Shown here: piece by piece, positions 46,207 to 54,829 of the stretch
Layout of the letters: each line of letters begins with the position of its first letter
How positions within the stretch are numbered: position 1 is the stretch's first letter
NCBI GenBank assembly: GCA_038322815.1
Contig: JBBQGG010000003.1
Coordinates: 27,813 to 91,812, forward strand
Source: PALSA-1296 sp038322815
Lineage (GTDB): Bacteria; Bacteroidota; Ignavibacteria; Palsa-1295
Length of the DNA stretch: 64,000 nt
Direction: 5' to 3'
Program-made: the position numbers and the translations under genes
Notes under the pieces: generated by a model
What the model was told of the DNA's origin: nothing
The model's input: only the letters and a program-made list of their open reading frames with translations
Databases searched by the model: none

Positions 46207-46310
46207 ACCATTGAAATGGTAGGCTACGTAGTTGCCATCGGTTTCACCGATTCCAAGAGCGTCGCCTTCAGGCGACTGAAACATTATAGCCCACGCTTTC
46301 AACCGTGGGC
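46207..46310. repeat. Array of four short hairpins (family E)
   Basis: Four consecutive perfect mini-hairpins with TTTCA/TGAAA-type loops: ACCAT-TGAA-ATGGT (46207), ATCGGT-TTC-ACCGAT (46237), GTCGCC-TTCA-GGCGAC (46261) and GCCCACG-CTTTCAAC-CGTGGGC (46289). Different stems with similar loops suggest repeated insertion or compensatory evolution of a shared unit. No coding capacity. Confidence 0.65.
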
Positions 46311-46413
46311 GAGCGTTCGGATGGCAGAATTTTCCCAGGTCATTGCAGCTTACTTTTCTCCTCTAATCTTTGTTTACCGGATTTCATAATTTCTCTTGCG
46401 TTTTCAGAAATTC

Positions 46414-47448
46414 ATGCGATCCATTCGGTCATTTGTTATTACAGCGTTAGTCGGAATAATAGGCGGAGCTGCGCTTCCGATCTATTTCTATGGCTATAAT
46501 GCTCAAACGATCGCGAACGGCATGGTCGTCGGAATATTTATCAGCTTCACGATCACGTTTCTGGAGACAAGTGTTCTCCACGAACCCCTGCGCCGTATGC
46601 GTTTCTCATCTGCGCTGCTGGTGCGTACAGCAATGCAGCTTGTTGTAATTCTTTTCTACGTTATCGGAGGCATTATCCTCTATAAGAAAATGGCTTCAGG
46701 CAAGTCATTTTCCGAAGTGCTCGAAATGCCAAGTCTCAGGCAATTTCTCTATGGAGGTGAATTACTTACTATCGTTTTATATTCCCTGACGCTTTCATTC
46801 TTTTTAAATATGATCCGCCAGATGAGCCGCATGTTGGGGCAGAACGTGCTGATGAATATGGTGATCGGTAAATACAGTAAACCAATAGAAGAAGAACGTA
46901 TTTTCATGTTCCTGGATATGAATGCTTCGACAACAATTGCCGAACGTCTTGGGAATATTCGTTATCATGAATTGCTCGATGATTATGTTTATGATATTAC
47001 CAAGCCTATTCTTGAATCCAATGGCGAGATCTATCAATATGTCGGCGATGAAGTAGTGGTTACCTGGCGTAATGGAGGTTCGATAAATCTCGATTGCCTC
47101 GATTGTTTTTTTCGCATCAGTGAAACGATCGAGCGCCTTGCTCCGAAATATCAGGAAAAATATGGCTTTGTTCCGGGATTTAAGGCAGGCTTCCATTGCG
47201 GAACAGTTGTAACCGGACAAATAGGCGATATAAAAAAAGAAATTGTCTTTCAGGGAGATGTCGTCAATACGGCTTCGCGCATTAAGGAAATATGCAGTTC
47301 GCTCGGAGCAAAGATTTTAATATCAAGAGCGTTGCTTGATGAATTGCCAATAAGAAATTCACACTATAAATCGTTACGGGTAGGTTCATTTCTCCTCAAA
47401 GGTAAAGAGCACGAAGTGGAGTTATTCAGCGTAGCGAAGGACGGGTGA
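46414..47448 (+). CDS. Membrane-anchored class III adenylate/guanylate cyclase
   Basis: 344 residues. Four N-terminal membrane helices (about 5-140) followed by a class III cyclase domain. FMFLDMNASTTIAERLG carries the first metal aspartate, YVGDEVVVTW the second, and GDVVNTASRIKEI the transition-state Asn and Arg. All catalytic residues appear present, so it should be active. The ATG at 46414 is preferred; a TTG at 46396 would add six residues. No receptor or effector gene adjoins. Confidence 0.88.
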   Translation: MRSIRSFVITALVGIIGGAALPIYFYGYNAQTIANGMVVGIFISFTITFLETSVLHEPLRRMRFSSALLVRTAMQLVVILFYVIGGIILYKKMASGKSFSEVLEMPSLRQFLYGGELLTIVLYSLTLSFFLNMIRQMSRMLGQNVLMNMVIGKYSKPIEEERIFMFLDMNASTTIAERLGNIRYHELLDDYVYDITKPILESNGEIYQYVGDEVVVTWRNGGSINLDCLDCFFRISETIERLAPKYQEKYGFVPGFKAGFHCGTVVTGQIGDIKKEIVFQGDVVNTASRIKEICSSLGAKILISRALLDELPIRNSHYKSLRVGSFLLKGKEHEVELFSVAKDG

Positions 47449-47479
47449 GTTATGACATGGTTTCGCAAAATGGATTCTC

Positions 47480-47947
47480 TTAATACACATGAATATTTGC
47501 TGTGCTTACTCCGTGGCAGCTATTGCAAGACCCATTAGTTACCACACCTTCCATTGACCTTCTGTATCCCTGTGAAGAAGTTACCCTCGGATAAACGCCC
47601 TGGCTCAGATCTATAGAATGTGTCGTATAGAAATTTCCGATTCCATCGACTTCAATTTTAGCAACGACTGTATCTCCCAATTTTCCAAGACTATCAGGAG
47701 GCTGGCTATAAAGCTCGACATATCCATTTGGATACCTCGTTATACTATCAGATTGAAACAGTGTTCCTGCAACGGTAAACCCGCCCTGTGTTGCTCCTTT
47801 TTGATGGCAATCCATGCAGTTATCTTTCATCGAGCTTCCGGCCATCGAACCATTTGAACTCACGTACGTGCCGCTGACATGAGAACAGGAATATATTGCT
47901 ATTGAGGCAAAAGCAAAAAAAATAACGATTTTGAGTATTCTCTTCAT
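47480..47947 (-). CDS. Lipoprotein with two CxxCH haem motifs
   Basis: 155 residues from ATG 47947. Lipoprotein signal with lipobox IYSC, then NCMDCHQKG (about residue 43) and SCNSCHGVS near the C-terminus, two c-type haem attachment sites on either side of a beta-rich domain (TVVAKIEVDGIGNFYTT). Predicted periplasmic/outer-membrane electron-carrier or sensor lipoprotein. It is divergent from the haem-lipoprotein operon starting at 48292 and convergent with the cyclase gene. Confidence 0.75.
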   Translation of the reverse strand: MKRILKIVIFFAFASIAIYSCSHVSGTYVSSNGSMAGSSMKDNCMDCHQKGATQGGFTVAGTLFQSDSITRYPNGYVELYSQPPDSLGKLGDTVVAKIEVDGIGNFYTTHSIDLSQGVYPRVTSSQGYRRSMEGVVTNGSCNSCHGVSTANIHVY

Positions 47948-48291
47948 GGAATGTATTGAATGTATTTTTTTTAGATTCAAAACTACAATACAATTTACGG
48001 ATCAGGATGTAACTATTTTACTCCATTGTTCCATAAGTTTGCAAGCAATAATGTCTGTCGAAGAAGTCTAACGAACGCGCTTCTCATATCTGTTAAACGG
48101 AAATCTATTTGTATGATTCAGGACAGGGGTTATTGTTTCATGAGTTATTTTTCATGAAACAAAGCTTTAAGCACTCGTATCTATTAGGAAAGACATTAGC
48201 ATGATGGCATAAATATTTTTCAAAGAAAAATGGAAAAGTGTGTCGCAACACACATCGCTTCTGTATCTTTTAGGTAAGAACTATAATAAAC
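47948..48291. promoter_or_regulatory. Divergent promoter region with an 11-bp dyad
   Basis: About 340 bp between two divergently transcribed haem-lipoprotein genes, no gene. A perfect inverted repeat TTGTTTCATGA (48134-48144) / TCATGAAACAA (48153-48163) with an 8-base loop lies mid-gap. It could be a regulator-binding dyad or an RNA hairpin. No other clear signal. Confidence 0.45.
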
Positions 48292-48675
48292 ATGAAAATC
48301 AGCGGAATATTATTTCTCACATTCACCTGCATTTTAGTTGCCGGTTGCTATTATGACACGCAGGAATCTCTTTACGGACTTCCACAGAACATTCCGTGCG
48401 ATACAACCAATATCACGTATTCCGGCAGGATCGAAAAGATCATTAAAAATAATTGCAGTTCATGCCATAGCAGTACGACAGGCCAGCAATATGGCAATGG
48501 TATTATTATCGATAATTTCGACGGATTTCAGAAACAGGTACTCTCCGCAAAGTTACTTGATGAGATTAACCAAGTGCCTGGCTCTAATCCTATGCCTAAA
48601 GACGGAACGAAACTTAATTCTTGTGACCTTCTCGCTATTCAACTTTGGGTAAACAAGGGCACACTCCAAAATTAA
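48292..48675 (+). CDS. c-type cytochrome-like lipoprotein
   Basis: 127 residues, lipobox LVAGC, one haem site NCSSCHSST near residue 58, then a region typical of planctomycete/Bacteroidota-type mono-haem domains (MPKDGTKLNSCDLLAIQLWVNKG) with a methionine able to act as distal ligand. First gene of a likely operon with the OB-fold gene (2 bp on), YceI and DUF5777. Confidence 0.82.
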   Translation: MKISGILFLTFTCILVAGCYYDTQESLYGLPQNIPCDTTNITYSGRIEKIIKNNCSSCHSSTTGQQYGNGIIIDNFDGFQKQVLSAKLLDEINQVPGSNPMPKDGTKLNSCDLLAIQLWVNKGTLQN

Positions 48676-48677
48676 CT

Positions 48678-49111
48678 ATGAGGCTAAAAAAAGGACTCGC
48701 AATATTCTCATCGCAATCGGACTCATTGGACTGATCGGTGCTATTTATGGTTATACCGAGTATAACAGAAAACCTGCTGATCTTTCCGGCAAAAAAGCTG
48801 ATATTTCTATAAGTGCAACTCAACTTTTAGGTGAATATTCGAAAGATGAAAAAGCAGCAAATCAAAAATATCTCAATAAAATTCTCAGCGTTCAAGGCAT
48901 TTTGAAATCGATCGATAAGGATCATACCGGCTCGATCAGCCTTGCGATAGATGCAGGTGATCCGCTTGGCGGAGTATCATGCGAACTCGATGCGCGCCAC
49001 ATTGCAGATGCAGGACAGGTACATGTTGGAGATACCGTAAACGTTACCGGAATATGCACAGGAATGCTTACCGATGTCGTGCTTGTCCGATGTTCCGCTC
49101 ATAAGAATTAA
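48678..49111 (+). pseudogene. Membrane-anchored OB-fold (tRNA_anti-like) protein with a homopolymer frameshift
   Basis: From the ATG at 48678 the frame reads MRLKK and then, after a run of seven A (48686-48692), goes out of frame and stops within 18 codons. In the +1-corrected frame the protein continues KRTRNILIAIGLIGLIGAIYGYTEY (a membrane helix) and then an OB-fold-like domain (ILSVQGILKSIDKDHTGSISLAIDAG, VGDTVNVTGICTGMLTDVVLVRC) to the stop at 49111. One additional A would give an intact protein of about 144 residues. This may be a pseudogene, slippage-controlled expression or a sequencing error; the rest of the reading frame is unblemished. Confidence 0.7.
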
Positions 49112-49140
49112 TTTTTATTTATATCTATGCAAAGAAAATT

Positions 49141-49704
49141 ATGAAAAACTTTCGATCAGTAACATTCTCCCTTATCGCACTTGCCCTGATGGCGACATGC
49201 GGATTTTCGCAAAGTAAATATTTTACTAAGTACGGATCAGTGACTTTTGATGCTTCCGGCGCAATGGAAGATATTAAAGCGGAAAACAAAAAAGCAACGT
49301 TTGTCCTTGATGCAACATCGGGAGCCATTGAACTTGCCGTTCTCTTAAAAGCGTTCACATTTGAGCGGGCGCTGATGCAGGAGCATTTCAACGAAAATTA
49401 TGTTGAAAGCGATAAGTATCCGAAATCAACATATAAAGGAAAGATCAGCAATTTTTCTGAAGTCGATCTTTCTCATGATGGGTCTTATCCGGTAAAAATT
49501 TCCGGGAAGCTTACAATGCATGGTGACACAAAAGAGATCCCTGCAAAAGGCATATTCACTGTCAAAGATGGTAAAGTGAGCGGCACAGCTTCGTTTACGA
49601 TTACGCTTTCGGATTTTGATATTGACATACCTGCTGTTGTTAAGGATAAAATTTCAAAAACCGTAAACATTCACGTTGCCCTCTGGCTCGATCCGCTTCC
49701 ATGA
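49141..49704 (+). CDS. YceI-family periplasmic lipid-binding protein
   Basis: 187 residues with a signal peptide (FSLIALALMATCGFSQS) and one YceI beta-barrel domain: GSVTFDASGAMEDIKAENKKATFVLD, MQEHFNENYVESDKYPKSTYKGKI, ISGKLTMHGDTKEIPAKG, TLSDFDIDIP. YceI proteins bind isoprenoid-like lipids. Overlaps the next gene by 4 bases (ATGA). Confidence 0.9.
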   Translation: MKNFRSVTFSLIALALMATCGFSQSKYFTKYGSVTFDASGAMEDIKAENKKATFVLDATSGAIELAVLLKAFTFERALMQEHFNENYVESDKYPKSTYKGKISNFSEVDLSHDGSYPVKISGKLTMHGDTKEIPAKGIFTVKDGKVSGTASFTITLSDFDIDIPAVVKDKISKTVNIHVALWLDPLP

Positions 49705-50621
49705 AAAAGTATAGTTTTCTTCTTCTTACCGGTATTATGCTATCGTGGGCTGCGCCTACTCGTATATTTTCCCAAGATTCAACGAGCACTCTGAGCATGC
49801 TTGATCTTGTGAAAGATTCGACGGAGCAAACGGAATATGTAAAGAATGCATTTAAATCCACGCGCATAGTAAACGGGCAATCAATAGAAATGTTAGGGGC
49901 GGGATCGCTCGATTTTCGTATTCTACACCGTTTCGGTCCACTCAATCTGGGAGCCTCGCAGCTTTTCGGAATTGATCAGGCAACAACAAGATTTGGTTTT
50001 GATTATGCCCCTTGTAATGATTTGCTAATTGGCATCGGACGCAGCTCTGCAAAAAAGGAACTCGACGGTTTTATTAAATACCGTCTTCTTCAGCAATCAA
50101 GAGGAGCAAGGAATATGCCGCTTACAATAGTCCTTCTTGCCGGTGCTACATGCTGGACAGGTCCGTATCATGACCCTAATGTGGCAAATTATTTTTCTTC
50201 TCGACTTGCATATTTCCAGCAAATACTCATCGGATCGAAGATCAGTAATACTTTTACAATTCAACTGACGCCAACACTCGTCCATCAAAACTTTGTAGAT
50301 CTGAAAACGGATCCGCACGATATTTATGCCCTTGGAGTAGGCGGAAGGATCAGGCTTAGTAATCGTATCTCTCTTACTATCGATTGGTATCATTACTTCA
50401 ACGGACAGAAATATTTTGTAAGTGATGGTTTTAAAAATCCCCTAAATTTTGATCCTCTTGCGATCGGAGTAGATATCGAAACCGGAGGCCACGTATTCCA
50501 AATTCATCTTTCAAACTCCGTAGGATTGAATGAACGCGCATTTATTCTTGAAACCTATAATAACTGGCTCAAAGGCGGAATTCAATTAGGGTTCAATATC
50601 TCCAGAGTATTTCAGCTCTAA
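49701..50621 (+). CDS. DUF5777-family outer-membrane beta-barrel protein
   Basis: 306 residues, signal peptide, then alternating amphipathic strands (GSLDFRILHRFGPLNLG, TRFGFDYAPCNDLLIGIGRSS, ISLTIDWYHYFN, GHVFQIHLSNSVGLNERAFI). The GxLDFRIxHRFG start and the HLSNS segment match DUF5777, a Bacteroidota barrel family often found with YceI and cytochrome lipoproteins. Last gene of this operon. Confidence 0.85.
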   Translation: MKKYSFLLLTGIMLSWAAPTRIFSQDSTSTLSMLDLVKDSTEQTEYVKNAFKSTRIVNGQSIEMLGAGSLDFRILHRFGPLNLGASQLFGIDQATTRFGFDYAPCNDLLIGIGRSSAKKELDGFIKYRLLQQSRGARNMPLTIVLLAGATCWTGPYHDPNVANYFSSRLAYFQQILIGSKISNTFTIQLTPTLVHQNFVDLKTDPHDIYALGVGGRIRLSNRISLTIDWYHYFNGQKYFVSDGFKNPLNFDPLAIGVDIETGGHVFQIHLSNSVGLNERAFILETYNNWLKGGIQLGFNISRVFQL

Positions 50622-50755
50622 TCTTACCGACCTAAGACTTTATTAATGATCTAAAACAGCTATTCGTCTGTGAAATGTTTGTTAAAGTCCGTTTTCCAAA
50701 AAATTCCGTAAATAATATCTGAAAGACCAATAAAGCTAAGACACTTTCTTCAGGA

Positions 50756-50887
50756 GTGACTTCGTTATTAGACTCGGCAGAAAAAAAACTAAAAAAAGTA
50801 GGAAAAGAATTTAAAAAGACAGAAAAGAAAGCAAGCAGTGTTGCGAAAAAAACGAAGAAATCAACGCCTAAAAAGAAAAAGAAATAA
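50756..50887 (+). CDS. Small lysine-rich (histone-like) protein, 43 residues
   Basis: From a GTG at 50756 the frame encodes 43 residues, nearly half lysine (EKKLKKVGKEFKKTEKKASS, ending STPKKKKK), reminiscent of the C-terminal tails of bacterial H1-like (HC1) proteins. AGGAG overlaps the start, an awkward spacing, so the start is tentative. A strong terminator 24 bp downstream supports a real gene. It may bind DNA or RNA; function not known. Confidence 0.5.
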   Translation: MTSLLDSAEKKLKKVGKEFKKTEKKASSVAKKTKKSTPKKKKK

Positions 50888-50910
50888 AGCAGACTGATTA
50901 TTTTAATGAT

Positions 50911-50945
50911 AGCCCGCCCGGTATATCCGGGTGGGCTTTGATTTT
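50911..50945 (+). terminator. Intrinsic terminator
   Basis: AGCCCGCCCGG and CCGGGTGGGCT form an 11-bp GC-rich stem (one G-T pair) around TATAT, followed by TTTGATTTT. Serves the lysine-rich ORF. Confidence 0.88.
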
Positions 50946-51069
50946 AGTTAAGTACTCTTTGTAACGGACTCTTCGAAGAGTTAGTAAGATATACATTTAG
51001 AACCCATTATTTTCTGCAGTTTTTATGCTAATTAGGTTGTAGTTAATTTGGATTGTTCTAAAGTTAAAA
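50946..51069. other. Gap between convergent genes
   Basis: AT-rich, no gene or clear terminator for the his operon seen. Confidence 0.3.
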
Positions 51070-51663
51070 TTAATGTGCTTTCAGTCGCTGTTTGAGAACC
51101 TGAATTACATCATTCAATGTAAAATCTTTTGCTTGGAGAAGTACTAAATAGTGGAATAAAAGATCTGCTGCTTCCCCCAGAAACAATTCGTTGTTGGTAT
51201 CCTTGGACTCAATGATTAGCTCGACCGATTCTTCTCCAACCTTTTGTGCAATTTTATTTATACCTTTTTTAAAAAGTGATGACGTATAGGATGTTCCATT
51301 ACTGTCTTTTTTTCGTGAAGAGATAATATCTTCAAGTACCGATAAAAAATCATCGCTACTATTAATTTCATTAAAGCATGTATCGCAACCGGTATGACAA
51401 ACGGGTCCCATAGGTTTAGCCTTGACAAGGATAGTATCATTATCGCAATCGAGAGTGATCGAATCGACATTGAGGTAATTCCCACTTTCTTCACCTTTCG
51501 TCCATAACCGATTCTTGGATCGACTATAAAATGTCACTCTATTTTCAAGAGTTGTTTTTTCAAAAGCTTCCTCATTCATGTAACCCAGCATAAGAACAAA
51601 CTTTGTTCTCGAATCCTGGATAATAGCAGGAATAAGTTTGGATTTATTAAAATCAGGTTTCAT
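51070..51663 (-). CDS. hisI: Bifunctional phosphoribosyl-AMP cyclohydrolase/phosphoribosyl-ATP pyrophosphatase HisIE
   Basis: Catalyses steps 2 and 3 of histidine synthesis. The HisI half (1-110) has LMLGYMNEEAFEKT, WTKGEESGN, DCDNDTILV and GPVCHTGCDTCF with the zinc cysteines; the HisE half has INKIAQKVGEESVELIIES and EAADLLFHYLVLL. 197 residues, normal for the fusion. Last gene of the operon, 4 bp after hisF. Confidence 0.95.
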   Translation of the reverse strand: MKPDFNKSKLIPAIIQDSRTKFVLMLGYMNEEAFEKTTLENRVTFYSRSKNRLWTKGEESGNYLNVDSITLDCDNDTILVKAKPMGPVCHTGCDTCFNEINSSDDFLSVLEDIISSRKKDSNGTSYTSSLFKKGINKIAQKVGEESVELIIESKDTNNELFLGEAADLLFHYLVLLQAKDFTLNDVIQVLKQRLKAH

Positions 51664-51667
51664 CGTT

Positions 51668-52423
51668 TTATAATCGTATCGGTATATTTTGTTGAATTAA
51701 ATACTGTTTCAGGGAAGGGATAGTCATTTCCTGAAGGTGAAAGAGACTTGCCGCCAAAGCGGCATCTGCTTTCCCATTGATAAATACATCTGAGAAATGA
51801 CTCATAGCACCGGCGCCGCCGGATGCAATAACGGGTATATTCACTGCTTCAGCTACCTGTCGTGTAATATCGATCGCAAATCCTTTCTTTGTTCCGTCGT
51901 GATTCATCGAAGTTAATAATACCTCTCCTGCCCCTCGTTGTGCTGCTTCAACAACCCAGGCGAGAGTCGTTGTTTGTGTTGGAATACGTCCGCCATTGAG
52001 AGAGACATACCATGCACCATTTTCAAAACGAGTATCTACGGCAATAACAAGACACTGACTGCCAAACTGCTCTGCAATTTCTTCAAGAAGCTCAGGACGT
52101 TTTATAGCAGCACTATTAACCGAAATTTTATCGCAACCAGAATCAAGGAGTATAGCAACATCTTCTATAGAACTAATACCTCCGCCAACAGTAAAAGGAA
52201 TATTGATGTGTTTTGCTATCCGAGTTACTAAAACGCTCAGAGCCTTTCTTTTTTCATGAGTAGCGGTTATATCTAGAAATACCAGCTCATCGGCTCCTTC
52301 ATCGACGTACCTGATTGCAAGTTCAACAGGATCGCCGACATCCTTTAAATTGACGAACTCAATACCTTTGACAGTTCTCCCATCGCGAATATCAAGACAC
52401 GGAATAATACGTTTAGTAAGCAC
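51668..52423 (-). CDS. hisF: Imidazole glycerol phosphate synthase cyclase subunit HisF
   Basis: TIM-barrel cyclase partner of HisH. The start LTKRIIPCLDIRDGRTVKG carries the first catalytic Asp, and LVIAVDTRFENGAWYV the second. GGGISSIEDV and ASGGAGAMSHF are the phosphate-binding loops. 251 residues, complete. Gap of 2 bp to hisA. Confidence 0.96.
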   Translation of the reverse strand: MLTKRIIPCLDIRDGRTVKGIEFVNLKDVGDPVELAIRYVDEGADELVFLDITATHEKRKALSVLVTRIAKHINIPFTVGGGISSIEDVAILLDSGCDKISVNSAAIKRPELLEEIAEQFGSQCLVIAVDTRFENGAWYVSLNGGRIPTQTTTLAWVVEAAQRGAGEVLLTSMNHDGTKKGFAIDITRQVAEAVNIPVIASGGAGAMSHFSDVFINGKADAALAASLFHLQEMTIPSLKQYLIQQNIPIRL

Positions 52424-52425
52424 GT

Positions 52426-53145
52426 TCAGTGTAAATATGGTTTTAACTGTTTGAGCGTAATTCTTCCTTCATATAAAGCTTTTCCGATGATCACTCCGCT
52501 GCATCCGATTTTTTCCAACTTGGCAATATCCTCAATATCTGTTACGCCGCCGCTTGCAATGATTTTCATTTCAGGAAAAGAGATGACGAGCCGTTCATAA
52601 AGATCAAACGATGGTCCTGCCAACCGCCCATCTTTATGAATATCTGTACAAAAAAGCTGCAATCCAGGTTGACTATATTGCTGCAAATAATCGAAGATGT
52701 TGCGTGAAGTGATCTCCTGCCAGCCCGCAATTGCTAAGAGATCATTCTTCACATCTGCAGCAAGCAACATTCGAGCTGATGAATACTTTGCAATCCACTC
52801 TAAGAATTTTTCAGGCTCTTTGATTGCAACACTGCCTATCGTTGCAATGTCTGCTCCTGCATTATAGACTGCATTCATATCTTCATCGGAAGTAATACCT
52901 CCTCCGAAATCAATCATCAAAGAAGTCTGAGAAGCAATGGATTCCAAAATGCTCAGATTTATTATTTTTCCTGTTTTTGCTCCGTCAAGATCGACAAGAT
53001 GAAGTCTCCGAATACCGGTATCTTGAAATACTTTTGCAACTTCTACCGGGTCTTTGGAATAAACGGTTTTCTGTTCATAATCTCCCTTCACGAGACGAAC
53101 ACAATCACCGCCAATGAGGTCAATCGCCGGAATTATTTCGATCAT
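52426..53145 (-). CDS. hisA: ProFAR isomerase HisA
   Basis: TIM-barrel isomerase. IIPAIDLIGGDCVRLVKGDY, LHLVDLDGAKTG, FCTDIHKDGRLAGPSFDLYERL and ASGGVTDIEDI are the family motifs with both catalytic Asp residues. 239 residues. Overlaps hisH by 4 bases (ATGA). Confidence 0.95.
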   Translation of the reverse strand: MIEIIPAIDLIGGDCVRLVKGDYEQKTVYSKDPVEVAKVFQDTGIRRLHLVDLDGAKTGKIINLSILESIASQTSLMIDFGGGITSDEDMNAVYNAGADIATIGSVAIKEPEKFLEWIAKYSSARMLLAADVKNDLLAIAGWQEITSRNIFDYLQQYSQPGLQLFCTDIHKDGRLAGPSFDLYERLVISFPEMKIIASGGVTDIEDIAKLEKIGCSGVIIGKALYEGRITLKQLKPYLH

Positions 53146-53723
53146 AGCGTAAGAAAATTTTTGATAATCTGCTCTCCGCTTTTTCCGGATTTTTCCGGAT
53201 GAAATTGTACTCCATAAAAATTATCTTTTTTGAAGGCAGAGCTAAACAGGGTGGCATATTGAGTTTCAGAAATTGTATCTCCACTAATACCGATATAATA
53301 GCTATGTACAAAATACATAAAAGAATGTTCGGGGATACCTGCAAACAATGGTCCTTTCATATTGTAAAGTGTATTCCAGCCGATCTGGGGTACTTTCCCC
53401 GGCTGAGTAAATTTTATAACATCCAGGTCAAAAATATTCAGACAATCTGTTTTACCTTCTTCTGAATAGCGGCACATAAGCTGCATGCCCAGACAAATTC
53501 CGAGAACCGGCTGCTCCAGATCTTTAATGAGTATATCCAAGCCTTTTTCCTTCAGGTATGCCATTGCAGAACCTGCCTCCCCGACACCAGGAAGAATCAC
53601 CTTGTCCGCACTTCGGATTTCTTTCATATCATCGGTAATACATGAATGTATTCCTAATCTTTCGAGTGCAAAAAAAACTGAGCGAGTATTTCCAGCGTTG
53701 TAGTTAATTATTGCAACGTTCAT
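53142..53723 (-). CDS. hisH: Imidazole glycerol phosphate synthase glutaminase subunit HisH
   Basis: Class I glutamine amidotransferase. NYNAGNTRSVFFALERLG, the oxyanion strand region ILPGVGEAGSAM, nucleophile GICLGMQLM and catalytic His-Glu in FYGVQFHPEKSG are intact. 193 residues. ATGA overlap with hisB upstream. Confidence 0.96.
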   Translation of the reverse strand: MNVAIINYNAGNTRSVFFALERLGIHSCITDDMKEIRSADKVILPGVGEAGSAMAYLKEKGLDILIKDLEQPVLGICLGMQLMCRYSEEGKTDCLNIFDLDVIKFTQPGKVPQIGWNTLYNMKGPLFAGIPEHSFMYFVHSYYIGISGDTISETQYATLFSSAFKKDNFYGVQFHPEKSGKSGEQIIKNFLTL

Positions 53724-54829
53724 AGTGATCCTTTCGTAGTAGGAATTTGATCATCATCAAGATTACGTTTCATTGCGATTTTAATTGATTTTGCAAATGC
53801 CTTAAAAATGGATTCAATTTTATGATGTTCATTCTCACCTTCGGCTTTGATATTGAGGTTGCATTTGGCAGCGTCGGAAAAAGATTTAAAGAAGTGAAAG
53901 AACATTTCTGTCGGCATTTCCCCAATCTTCTCACGTTTGAACTCTGTGCTCCATACGATCCAGTTTCGTCCGCCGAAATCCAGTGCAACCTGCGCCAGAC
54001 AATCATCCATCGGCAAAGAGAAGCCATATCGTTCGATACCTTTTTTATCCCCAAGCGCTTTTCTAAAGGCTTCACCTAATGCAATGCCGGTATCCTCGAT
54101 GGTATGATGTTCGTCGATGTGCAGATCTCCCGAAACATTTATAACCATATCGACTCCTGAATGTTTAGCTATTTGCTCTAGCATGTGATCGAAAAAACCA
54201 AGGCCGGTCTTAATATCAGCTTTCCCCTTACCATCGAGATTTATCTCTACACTAATTTTCGTCTCATTTGTCAAACGGGAAATTGAGACAATTCGAGGTG
54301 GCAACTTGAGAAAATAATACACTTGTTCCCAATTTTCTGCGATCAATGCAATATCACTGAGATAACTTTGCGGGTCGTCAGAACTCTTGAAAAAAATAGC
54401 TCTGCTGCCTAAGTTTTGTGCTAGCTTTACATCAGTAATTCGATCACCAATAACAAAGGATCGCGACAAGTCATAATTTACATTCATATAATGTGTTAGC
54501 ATTCCGATTTCGGGTTTACGAGTCGTAAGTTTTTCATGTTCGAACGACCGGTCAATGCAAACTTCCGTAAAGTGGATCCCTTCACTTTCAAAAACATTCA
54601 TCATAAAGTTTTGTACTTTCCAAAATGCTTCCTCCGGAAAAGTTGGTGTTCCCATTCCGTCTTGATTTGTTACCATGACCAGTTCGTAATCAAGCTCTCT
54701 GGAGATTTTTCCCAGCGAGGTTATCACGCCAGGAAGGAAACGAAATTTTTCAAAACTATCGACTTGAAAAGTATCCGGTGGTTCAACGATCACCGTACCG
54801 TCCCTATCAATAAATAAGATCTTTTTCAT
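53720..54829 (-). CDS. hisB: Bifunctional histidinol-phosphatase/imidazoleglycerol-phosphate dehydratase HisB (HisNB)
   Basis: N-terminal HAD phosphatase (FIDRDGTVIVEPPDTF, VTNQDGMGTP, FVIGDRITDVKLAQNLGSRAIF, about 1-165) fused to the dehydratase (about 170-369: GLGFFDHMLEQIAKHSG, DEHHTIEDTGIALGEAF, GENEHHKIESIFKAFA with the metal histidines). Start set at ATG 54829 (MKKILFIDRDGT), overlapping the hisC stop; the longer reading runs back into hisC. The fusion is the enterobacterial type, known also from some Bacteroidota and Campylobacter. Confidence 0.95.
   Translation of the reverse strand: MKKILFIDRDGTVIVEPPDTFQVDSFEKFRFLPGVITSLGKISRELDYELVMVTNQDGMGTPTFPEEAFWKVQNFMMNVFESEGIHFTEVCIDRSFEHEKLTTRKPEIGMLTHYMNVNYDLSRSFVIGDRITDVKLAQNLGSRAIFFKSSDDPQSYLSDIALIAENWEQVYYFLKLPPRIVSISRLTNETKISVEINLDGKGKADIKTGLGFFDHMLEQIAKHSGVDMVINVSGDLHIDEHHTIEDTGIALGEAFRKALGDKKGIERYGFSLPMDDCLAQVALDFGGRNWIVWSTEFKREKIGEMPTEMFFHFFKSFSDAAKCNLNIKAEGENEHHKIESIFKAFAKSIKIAMKRNLDDDQIPTTKGSL

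Noticed and set aside
46207..46310. CRISPR array
   Set aside because: The hairpins have different stems, no constant repeat unit and no spacers of regular length; no cas genes are in the window.
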